Shown: positions 33,394 through 39,681 of the stretch, piece after piece
How positions within the stretch are numbered: position 1 is the stretch's first letter
How the letters are laid out: the number at the start of each line of letters is the position of its first letter
Assembly: GCA_029261065.1 (NCBI GenBank)
Contig: JAJDCB010000023.1
Location: forward strand, 1-39,681
Source of the DNA: Candidatus Omnitrophota bacterium
GTDB taxonomy: Bacteria; Omnitrophota; Gorgyraeia; Zapsychrales; Zapsychraceae
DNA length: 39,681 nucleotides
Reading direction: 5' to 3'
Notes under the pieces: generated by a model
Seen by the model: the letters and a program-made list of their open reading frames with translations, nothing else
Told to the model about the DNA's origin: nothing
The model's database searches: none
Program-made: the position numbers and the translations under genes

Positions 33394-33804
33394 ATGCCTA
33401 TTTCCCTCCATGATATAAAAAGTGCTCTAAAATCTAGAAAAGGGTCGCTGTTATTAGAAGCACTTTTATCTATTACGATTCTCTCTGTGAGCCTTTCTCT
33501 TATTATTAGGTCGATGACGGCTAGTATGCGGGCCACCGTTTATGGGGCTGATTTTAATACAGCTATTTTTCTGGCTGAGAACGAATTAACATTGGTTTTA
33601 GCAGAGGGGTTTATTGAGTCTGATGTTAGTAAACGGGCAACCTTTAAACGGCCAAATCAAAAGTTTAAATATCATTTAAGAACGAAGCCTATGGATGATG
33701 TTTCAGAGAACATCAACAAGGTTGAATTAACGACACAGTGGGTTAGTGGGAAAAAGGATAAGAATTTGTTGTTAGAAACGTATATGCTCAATCCAGTTGA
33801 ATGA
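33394..33804 (+). CDS. gspI: Minor pseudopilin GspI
   Basis: A 136-residue pseudopilin. The leader ends RKG before SLLLEALLSITILSVSLSLI, with Glu at +5. The +1 residue is Ser instead of Phe/Met, a mild deviation. The position before gspJ and the length suit GspI, with a FLAENELTLVLAEG segment matching the conserved helix of that family. It would form the tip complex with GspJ and GspK; no gspK-like gene is visible. It overlaps the region upstream of the gspJ start. The GspI assignment rests partly on gene order. Confidence 0.75.
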   Translation: MPISLHDIKSALKSRKGSLLLEALLSITILSVSLSLIIRSMTASMRATVYGADFNTAIFLAENELTLVLAEGFIESDVSKRATFKRPNQKFKYHLRTKPMDDVSENINKVELTTQWVSGKKDKNLLLETYMLNPVE

Positions 33805-33817
33805 TGACAGGTATTTT

Positions 33818-34528
33818 ATGACAAAAAAAGCTTTTACACTTCTAGAGCTATTGCTCGGTCTCAGTATTTTTTCATTGGTTGCAACAGGGGTATATAGTAC
33901 ATATTTTGTTGGTATTCGTTTAAGTGAACGAGCACAATCTCAGAATATGGTTATTAGTGAGATTAATTGGAGCTTGCAGGCATTAAGTCACGAATTGGAA
34001 TCGATGACTTTTTATAACTTTGAAAAATCGTATGAAGATAAGCAGGCCTTTTTGGGGAAAGATGATGAGGTTGCATTTTTATTAAAAAAGGATAATGAAC
34101 TTTATCGTGTTCGGTATTATTTAGATTCATCAGAATATGGTAGTGTTGTGACAACAGAAATTGGAAAGACATATACAAAGAATGTAAAGGTTGAAAATAA
34201 AGATGTCGGTCAGGAAAGGACATATAATTTGATGAGGGAGCAAACTCTGTTTAGAGATTTTCTTTCAGGAGGAAGCTCAGGAGCCGTTCAAAAAGAAATT
34301 ATTAGTTCTCATGTTAAGTCACAAGGATTGTCTTTGAGCTACGGTTATTTTCAATCGAAGGATGATGAAGACATTATTTTTAAGGATCAATGGGGTCAAA
34401 GCGGGATTCCAATGCATGTGAAATTGGAGGTTGAGTTTAATTGGGGGCAAAAAGATGTTAATAACACTGTGTTGCAAAAAGACATTTTGATTCCTCATGG
34501 TATGTATGGAATTATTGAAGAGGGTTAA
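33818..34528 (+). CDS. gspJ: Minor pseudopilin GspJ
   Basis: ATG 33818, with GACAGG upstream, gives 236 residues and a short leader MTKKA followed by FTLLELLLGLSIFSLVATGVY. The frame also opens at TTG 33797. The leader lacks the usual Gly at -1 (Ala instead), which prepilin peptidase tolerates. The long globular domain (EINWSLQALSHELESM...) and size match GspJ. It forms the pseudopilus tip with GspI. A 107-bp gap without obvious promoter follows before the gspL gene. Confidence 0.8.
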   Translation: MTKKAFTLLELLLGLSIFSLVATGVYSTYFVGIRLSERAQSQNMVISEINWSLQALSHELESMTFYNFEKSYEDKQAFLGKDDEVAFLLKKDNELYRVRYYLDSSEYGSVVTTEIGKTYTKNVKVENKDVGQERTYNLMREQTLFRDFLSGGSSGAVQKEIISSHVKSQGLSLSYGYFQSKDDEDIIFKDQWGQSGIPMHVKLEVEFNWGQKDVNNTVLQKDILIPHGMYGIIEEG

Positions 34529-34635
34529 GAGATATTCTTTGAAGTTAATTTCCTCATAACTTCTAGAATGCAAGGTTTTATTCTGATAAATTATAGGTAT
34601 GCAAATTTTTTTAACGTATTAATTCTATTTTATTC

Positions 34636-36069
34636 ATGAAAAAAGACATAGACACTACAATTGAGATTACAGATTCACACATCAAATTGTTTCAAGCCAA
34701 AGAAGTGCGTGGAAAAAAAGTTATCTGCAGTTGTGATATCAAGCCTGTTAATAATCAGAGTGATGCCGAAGTTGTTAAAATTTTAAATGAGCTGATTCTT
34801 TCTAAATCTATCCAAGCGGATCGTTTTACTCTTATTATTCCTCGAAGACTTGTTATTTTTAAACATATGCGCTTGCCTTCTAATAACATGAATGAAATTC
34901 GAAAGATGTTGGGTTTGCAACTTGTTAATAAGATTCCGTATTCTATCTCAGATGTTATTTTTGACTATCAAGTGTTAGAATCTGATAACTCAGGATATAC
35001 CCAAATTCTTGCCATTATTGTTCATCGTGATGTGAGTCAGAAATATAATAAAATTCTTAATCAAATTGGTGTTCATGCCAGCAAATTTAGTATTAGTTCG
35101 ATGGGGCTTTTGGGGTGGTTGAGGTATCAACAGGGTAAGAAGAGTCTGCAGGTTTCAGGGCCTGTCATATTAGTTAATGTTGATTTACAACATTCTGAAA
35201 TTTGTTTTTGTCAGAATGATAAACTGATTTTCTCAAGAAGTGTAGCTTATGGCGCTAAGGAGCTTAATTCAGAAACGTTAGTTAAATTGGTTCATCAAAT
35301 TGAATTGAGTCTTGGTACTTATACTAAAGAAAACATGGGAGCAAGCGTTGATCGTATTTTGATTTTATCCACCATAGCCGAAGCTCAGCAATTAAAGGTT
35401 GAGGTAGAAAGTTTTTTTAAAATACCAACCAGTGTTGTGACATCACTAGAAAATGTGTTAAGTCAAAAGAAAATTAATTTGGCATCGCTAAAGCAGCAAA
35501 TGGGAGTGTCATTAGCTGTTGGTCTTGGTTTTTTGTTGGGAGGGGCAGCGGGGAAGGTCAATTTAATGCCTCCGGAAGTTGGCGATAATAAGAAATCAAA
35601 GATTGTAAGATTGGAATTTGCGAAATTTGCTGCGTTTGTTGTTCTTGTTACAATGTTGATCGTCTCCTCTATGGGGTTAAAATATTACAAAGAGAATAAG
35701 CAATATCTTGTCCTCAAAGAAAGACATGAAAAGATAGAAACAGAATTAAAACAAGTTAGTAAGAAAACGGAGTTTGTGGGTTTCTTTGAGAAAGTGTTTA
35801 GTAAAAGAGTTGTGGTTGCCGATCTTGTGGTTAGTCTTTTTCAATTAACCAATGAAGACATCTCTTTTCGTTCCCTAGATTTGGATGATAAAGGAGGCTT
35901 TACCATTCAAGGGTATGCTCAAACATCTTCTAGTGTTAGTCAATTTCAAAAAGGATTAGTTGAGTCTTCTGTATTTCAAGATGTTAATTTGGTTTTTGCT
36001 ACAAAACGAAAAATATTTAATATGGAAGTAACAGATTTTAAATTAATTTGTCATTTAGCCGATATTTAA
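34636..36069 (+). CDS. gspL: GspL-type protein, PilM-PilN fusion
   Basis: A 477-residue protein. Residues 1-310 have the actin-like ATPase fold of PilM/GspL-N (IEITDSHIKLFQ at the start, RLPSNNMNEIRKML near residue 80). After a VNLMPPE segment, as in PilN, comes one membrane helix (about 334-351). A coiled coil and a periplasmic ferredoxin-like domain (FRSLDLDDKGGFTIQGYAQ) follow. In type IV pili these parts are separate PilM and PilN; in T2SS they are joined in GspL. It links GspE to the pseudopilus machinery across the inner membrane. It is followed 12 nt later by the PilO/GspM-like gene. Confidence 0.83.
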   Translation: MKKDIDTTIEITDSHIKLFQAKEVRGKKVICSCDIKPVNNQSDAEVVKILNELILSKSIQADRFTLIIPRRLVIFKHMRLPSNNMNEIRKMLGLQLVNKIPYSISDVIFDYQVLESDNSGYTQILAIIVHRDVSQKYNKILNQIGVHASKFSISSMGLLGWLRYQQGKKSLQVSGPVILVNVDLQHSEICFCQNDKLIFSRSVAYGAKELNSETLVKLVHQIELSLGTYTKENMGASVDRILILSTIAEAQQLKVEVESFFKIPTSVVTSLENVLSQKKINLASLKQQMGVSLAVGLGFLLGGAAGKVNLMPPEVGDNKKSKIVRLEFAKFAAFVVLVTMLIVSSMGLKYYKENKQYLVLKERHEKIETELKQVSKKTEFVGFFEKVFSKRVVVADLVVSLFQLTNEDISFRSLDLDDKGGFTIQGYAQTSSSVSQFQKGLVESSVFQDVNLVFATKRKIFNMEVTDFKLICHLADI

Positions 36070-36081
36070 AAAAGGTTTTAT

Positions 36082-36615
36082 ATGAGGCGTTTTAGTCGAA
36101 GAGAGCAAAAGATAGTTTATTTCTTTTTGGCAACAGTTTTAATAGCTGTCGTTTTTACATGGTGTATAAAGCCATTAAATAGTAAGCTTAAGAATATCAA
36201 ACAAAAAAAGCATGTGCTGCAACGAAAGATTACGAAGAAAACACGTGCAATGAGGCAATCGAAATCGGTAGATAAAAATTATGAGAAATACATTAATGAT
36301 TTGCGTCAACAGGGCACAAATGAAGAAGTGATGTCAAAAATAGTCTCGGAAATAGAAGAGGTTGCAGGAGATATCTCTTTACGTATTTCTGAATTAAAGC
36401 CCATGAGAGTAAAAAAAAGTGACTTTATTAATCAATTTTCTGTAAGTTTGACAATAGACAGCAATTTTGAAGAAGTCATCGAATTTATCCATATCCTCCA
36501 AAGTAAGCCCCATTTATTTAACGTTGAAGAGCTTAAATTCAACAAAGGCTCCCGCGCTAAGGTCAAATCGATTAAGTCCAGATTGGTCCTTGGAAAGATG
36601 TTTATTCCTAAATAA
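36082..36615 (+). CDS. gspM: GspM/PilO-like inner-membrane protein
   Basis: A 177-residue bitopic protein. A short basic N-terminus (RRFSRREQK) precedes one membrane helix (about 10-30). A charged coiled coil and a small ferredoxin-like periplasmic domain follow (FSVSLTIDSNFEEVIEFIHILQ). The topology, size and place after gspL match GspM/PilO, which pairs with GspL/PilN. Sequence conservation in this family is low, so the call is carried mainly by layout and context. Confidence 0.75.
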   Translation: MRRFSRREQKIVYFFLATVLIAVVFTWCIKPLNSKLKNIKQKKHVLQRKITKKTRAMRQSKSVDKNYEKYINDLRQQGTNEEVMSKIVSEIEEVAGDISLRISELKPMRVKKSDFINQFSVSLTIDSNFEEVIEFIHILQSKPHLFNVEELKFNKGSRAKVKSIKSRLVLGKMFIPK

Positions 36616-36666
36616 TAAAGACTAATAATAATTGACAGCAATAGGTAACTATATAACAATAAGATT

Positions 36667-36697
36667 AACTCTCTGAGTAGAGAGTTGTTGGTCTTTT
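36667..36697 (+). terminator. Terminator-like hairpin after gspM
   Basis: Arms AACTCTCT (36667-36674) and AGAGAGTT (36679-36686) with a 4-nt loop are followed by a T-rich tract with interruptions (GTTGGTCTTTTTCTTT). It divides the T2SS genes into two transcription units. Confidence 0.6.
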
Positions 36698-36770
36698 TCT
36701 TTAGTAACGAAATGTCAATAATCTTAAAATCCTTTCCAATTAATAAAAAAATGTATTTCTAGTGTGATAA

Positions 36771-37598
36771 ATGACCATGAGCTATCTAAGCACCCTTCAA
36801 TTAGATCGTGAGCCATTCTCAACAAGTCCAGACCCGGCCTTTTTTTACCGTTCGCAAGAGCATTATACAGCCCTAAATCGTTTAGAAATCGCTATTCGTC
36901 TAAAAAGAGGCTTAAGTATTATTTTAGGAGATGTCGGAACCGGAAAAACAACTCTTTCACGCGCGTTGCTACAATCCTTTAATGGAGAAGAAGGGGATTA
37001 TGTTTTTCATATGATTTTGGATCCTGCCTTTAAGAGTGAATATCAATTTTTATCTTATTTAACAAAACTTTTTGGTATAACGCCTTTTTTTCGTTCTACG
37101 ATAGATTATCGTGAGGCGATTGAGCGATACCTTTTTACGATGTGTGTTGAGAAGGGTAAAACGGTTGTTTTGTTAATTGACGAAGGTCAAAAGCTCAATC
37201 AACCTCAATTAGAAGTTTTGCGCACACTGTTAAATTATGAAACGAATGAGTATAAGTTATTACAACTTGTCATTTTATCTCAGCTTGAACTTTTACCTCG
37301 TATTAAGAAAATTAATAATTTTTTAGATCGTGTCAGTTTAAAGTATATGCTAAATCCTTTAGATGAATATGAAGTTGGTCAGATGATTGATTTTCGATTA
37401 AAACAGGCGGGTTATCGAGGAGAAAAGAGTTTATTTAGTTTCGAGTCTATTAGAAAAATTTATGAATATACAAAAGGATATCCTAGGCAGATTGCAAGAA
37501 TATGTCATAATGCTATGGAACAACTTATTATGGAAGATCGAGAGTGTGTTAATGGAGAGATGATTGATCAGATTATTTCTCAAGAAAAAATTTGGTAA
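36771..37598 (+). CDS. exeA: ExeA/GspA-type AAA ATPase
   Basis: A 275-residue AAA+ ATPase. The start LDREPFSTSPDPAFFYRS is the ExeA family signature. Walker A is GDVGTGKT (residues 53-60) and Walker B is LLIDEGQ (D137-E138). The sensor region FLDRVSLKYML and the C-terminal GYPRQIARICHNAM lid are also present. ExeA/GspA, with GspB, helps place and multimerise the secretin through peptidoglycan. The C-terminal peptidoglycan-binding domain of longer ExeA proteins is absent. ATG 36771 or 36777 can serve as start. It lies immediately before the gspC/B-like gene and gspD. Confidence 0.9.
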   Translation: MTMSYLSTLQLDREPFSTSPDPAFFYRSQEHYTALNRLEIAIRLKRGLSIILGDVGTGKTTLSRALLQSFNGEEGDYVFHMILDPAFKSEYQFLSYLTKLFGITPFFRSTIDYREAIERYLFTMCVEKGKTVVLLIDEGQKLNQPQLEVLRTLLNYETNEYKLLQLVILSQLELLPRIKKINNFLDRVSLKYMLNPLDEYEVGQMIDFRLKQAGYRGEKSLFSFESIRKIYEYTKGYPRQIARICHNAMEQLIMEDRECVNGEMIDQIISQEKIW

Positions 37599-37606
37599 TC
37601 TAAATT

Positions 37607-38215
37607 ATGACATCGGAGGAAAAGTTATTAAAGATTATTCGTAGTCAAAAAGAGACTCCTAAGTCTAGTTTGACCACCTCGCAGGCAACGCAGGTAGGTG
37701 GCACATCTGTTGAGGGAGAAGAAAAATCATTTGATGCGACAAAATTATTAAAAGGGATTAATTTTATATTAATAATTTCGATATTGATCTTGCTGGGTTA
37801 TAATGCATTGATTTATTTTCAAGATGATGAAACGGGTATTCATACGGCTGGGGTTATTCCACGTAGCGCAACAAAAAAAGGGGAATCTGTAGACGCTAAG
37901 CTTACAGAACTTAAGCCTTTCGATGATTATAGGTTGCAGTTAGAGCAGACAGATGTTTTTGAAGCCCCATGGGAGGCGCCGAAAGATACATCAACGAAAA
38001 ATTTAGATACTCCTTTAGTGGAGCTTACGAAAGTCTTACGCCTTATAGGAATTGTTTTAGACGCTGATCCAAAGGCGATTGTTGAAGATCTTAAGACTAA
38101 ACAAACTTATTTTTTATCTATAGGTGAAGAAATATCTGGTGCAAAACTTAAAAGCGTAGACGAAGGCAAAGTAACTTTTTTTTATAATGATCAAGAAGTA
38201 GATATAACACAATAG
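37607..38215 (+). CDS. GspC/GspB-like bitopic protein
   Basis: A 202-residue protein with a Ser/Thr-rich cytoplasmic tail, one membrane helix (about 50-71) and a periplasmic part. The last 60 residues (LRLIGIVLDADPKAIVEDLKTKQTYFLSIGEEI, split here across residues 144-176) resemble the homology-region domain of GspC and the related domain of PilP, which contact the secretin. Placement between exeA and gspD is also where GspB would be expected, so GspB is the main alternative. The first ATG is 9 nt after the ExeA stop. Confidence 0.7.
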   Translation: MTSEEKLLKIIRSQKETPKSSLTTSQATQVGGTSVEGEEKSFDATKLLKGINFILIISILILLGYNALIYFQDDETGIHTAGVIPRSATKKGESVDAKLTELKPFDDYRLQLEQTDVFEAPWEAPKDTSTKNLDTPLVELTKVLRLIGIVLDADPKAIVEDLKTKQTYFLSIGEEISGAKLKSVDEGKVTFFYNDQEVDITQ

Positions 38216-38228
38216 AGGATAAAACAAG

Positions 38229-39681
38229 ATGTGTGAGAAGGTGCTAAAAAGAAATTTCATAAAATTTCTCTGCGTTATGGTAATAGCTGTATTTTCTGTA
38301 ACAATCCTGTCATCGGTAAGTTATGCAAATTCAAAAAAAGTGCCTAAGGCCGTTTTAGATGTTTTGGATCTCAAGAACATGGATGTCTTAGATGTTCTTA
38401 AGCTCATTTCTCAAAAAAGTGGATGGAATATTGTTGCTAGTCAAAATGTAAAGGGACGTGTGACCGTTTTTTTAAAGGATATCGAAGTTGAGCAGGCTTT
38501 AAAAATTATTGTTGAGGCATACGGTTGGGCCTATTTACGAGCTGACGATGTGATTAAAGTTATCACGGCTCAGGAATATGAAGCTAAGTTAGGTTATAAA
38601 TTTGGTCAGAAACAAGAAACACGTATTCATCAATTATTATACACGACACCGAATGATCTTATTGGTACCCTAAGCCAGATGAAGAGCGCTAGTGGAAAAA
38701 TTATTCCTGATGAAAAATCATCGACCTTAATTCTTATTGATGAGATAAAGAAATTAGACGAAATGGAAAGTGTTATTAAGAAAGTTGATGTGGCCACAAA
38801 ATCAGAAGTATTTCAATTAAGTTATGCAAAGGCTGAAGATGTTTCTGGAAAAGTTTCTGAAATATTAACGCCAGGCGTCGGTAAAATGAGATTTGATACA
38901 CGTTCCAATAGAATTATTATTTCAGATACGTTGCAAAAAATAACGGAAATTAGTGAGGTTATTGAAGCTTTCGATCAAAAGGATAAGGAAGTTCAGATCA
39001 CAGCCAAAATTTTGCAAATTGTTTTGGATGATGAACATAAAATGGGAGTAGATTGGGAAGGAATCGTTTCCGATTACAATAGTTTGGATTTATTAAGTAA
39101 TTTTGATATTTTATCTGAAACAGATAAAAAGGGGCGGCTTAGTATTGGAACGATTGCCAATGATGATTATAGGGTATTGATTGAAGCCTTGGATACTGTT
39201 GGTGTGACCAATGTTCTTTCTAATCCATCTATTACAGTTATTAATAATAAAGAAGCCAAAATTCTTATTGGTTCACAGGAACCATATGTCACGAGTACCG
39301 TCACGACTCCTTCCTCAGGACCAACGACAACTGCTGAGAGCATTAATTTTATCGAAGTTGGGGTTAAATTATTTGTCACACCAACGATTCATGAAGATGA
39401 TTTTATAACGATGAAAATTAAACCAGAGGTTAGTTCTGTTTTACGTTTTCTTGAAACATCAAATAATAATTCTATACCCGTTGTCGAGACGTCTGAGGCA
39501 GAAACAACAGTCCTTGTAAAAAATAACGTCACCATTGTTATTGGTGGATTAATAAAAGAAGAACAAATTAAGTCAACACGTAAGGTTCCTGTTTTAGGAG
39601 ATATCCCTCTTATTAGCTTTGCATTTAAAAATGTGAGTGATCAAACAAGTAAGTCAGAATTAGTTATTTTCTTAACTCCTA
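38229..39681 (+). CDS. gspD: Type II secretion secretin GspD (partial, cut by window end)
   Basis: The frame starts at ATG 38229 behind AGAGGA and is open to the last base, giving 484 residues. An N-terminal signal peptide ends near SYAN. An N0/STN domain follows (LDLKNMDVLDVLKLISQKSGWNIV). N1/N2 secretin repeats follow (FQLSYAKAEDVSGKVSEIL, RSNRIIISDT). The secretin core follows, with VTNVLSNPSI, the NNKEAKILIG segment, VGVKLFVTPTI and, at the edge, VPVLGDIPLI and SELVIFLTP. Only the short end of the core and the S-domain are missing. The protein forms the outer-membrane channel. It has fewer N-domains than classic GspD, resembling secretins of deep-branching Gram-negative phyla. Confidence 0.93.
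   Translation, partial: MCEKVLKRNFIKFLCVMVIAVFSVTILSSVSYANSKKVPKAVLDVLDLKNMDVLDVLKLISQKSGWNIVASQNVKGRVTVFLKDIEVEQALKIIVEAYGWAYLRADDVIKVITAQEYEAKLGYKFGQKQETRIHQLLYTTPNDLIGTLSQMKSASGKIIPDEKSSTLILIDEIKKLDEMESVIKKVDVATKSEVFQLSYAKAEDVSGKVSEILTPGVGKMRFDTRSNRIIISDTLQKITEISEVIEAFDQKDKEVQITAKILQIVLDDEHKMGVDWEGIVSDYNSLDLLSNFDILSETDKKGRLSIGTIANDDYRVLIEALDTVGVTNVLSNPSITVINNKEAKILIGSQEPYVTSTVTTPSSGPTTTAESINFIEVGVKLFVTPTIHEDDFITMKIKPEVSSVLRFLETSNNNSIPVVETSEAETTVLVKNNVTIVIGGLIKEEQIKSTRKVPVLGDIPLISFAFKNVSDQTSKSELVIFLTP

Overview
The window is an AT-rich bacterial segment with a Gram-negative envelope programme. It carries activated-sugar, heptose-type and LPS-type glycosyltransferase genes, a galactolipid-synthase-like glycosyltransferase and a type II secretion system (T2SS) with a secretin. 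Almost every gene lies on the + strand. The mix (B12-binding radical SAM protein inside a sugar cluster, tandem galT genes, PilM-PilN fusion with ExeA in the T2SS, many palindromic intergenic repeats) looks most like an uncultivated lineage such as Omnitrophota. That placement is inference; no rRNA or marker phylogeny is available here.

Layout. 1-58: eight perfect copies of a 7-bp repeat of plant telomere type at the window edge. 59-9493: surface-polysaccharide cluster with split thiamine-diphosphate enzyme (E1 alpha and beta), SDR epimerase, B12/radical SAM protein, heptose-kinase-like GHMP kinase, a DegT-fold enzyme with His in place of the PLP lysine, and GT4 and GT2 glycosyltransferases. 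Two secreted-protein genes interrupt the E1 alpha-E1 beta-epimerase run. 9494-9871: gene-free, filled by a MITE-like palindromic element and a promoter. 9872-15688: second sugar operon (mannose-1-P guanylyltransferase, GT9, aminotransferase, WaaE/KdtX-like GT2, GmhB-like phosphatase, MGDG-synthase-like GT). 15690-18657: a PriA homologue that has lost its helicase motifs, a long hairpin, and fmt. 18800-21995: two overlapping galT paralogues, one lacking the catalytic histidine, then gapdh. 22073-23708: terminator, KilA-N gene, small conserved gene, a relic of the GAPDH 3' end and a second terminator. 23791-29096: lone PAS protein, a 1419-residue ammonium transporter fused to a hybrid histidine kinase with three receiver domains, and a stand-alone subtilase-propeptide-like protein. 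29244-39681: T2SS genes gspE-F-G-H-I-J-L-M, exeA, a gspC/B-like gene and gspD, which runs off the end.

How the genes fit together. The first half makes nucleotide-activated, deoxygenated and perhaps branched sugars and assembles them into an envelope glycan. The galT pair and gapdh are central sugar metabolism. The Amt-kinase is probably an ammonium-responsive signalling protein. The last third exports proteins across the outer membrane.

The most unusual signal is structural. At two unrelated loci (E1 beta and gapdh) an accessory cassette follows an intact gene, and a diverged second copy of that gene's 3' end sits on the far side of the cassette. This is the footprint expected from integration at gene 3' ends, yet no recombinase is visible. 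Other notable points are the motif-less PriA, the GalT lacking His166, a perfect 31-bp hairpin between gspE and gspF, and several promoters whose -10 box lies only 6-9 nt from the start codon, which implies leaderless mRNAs.
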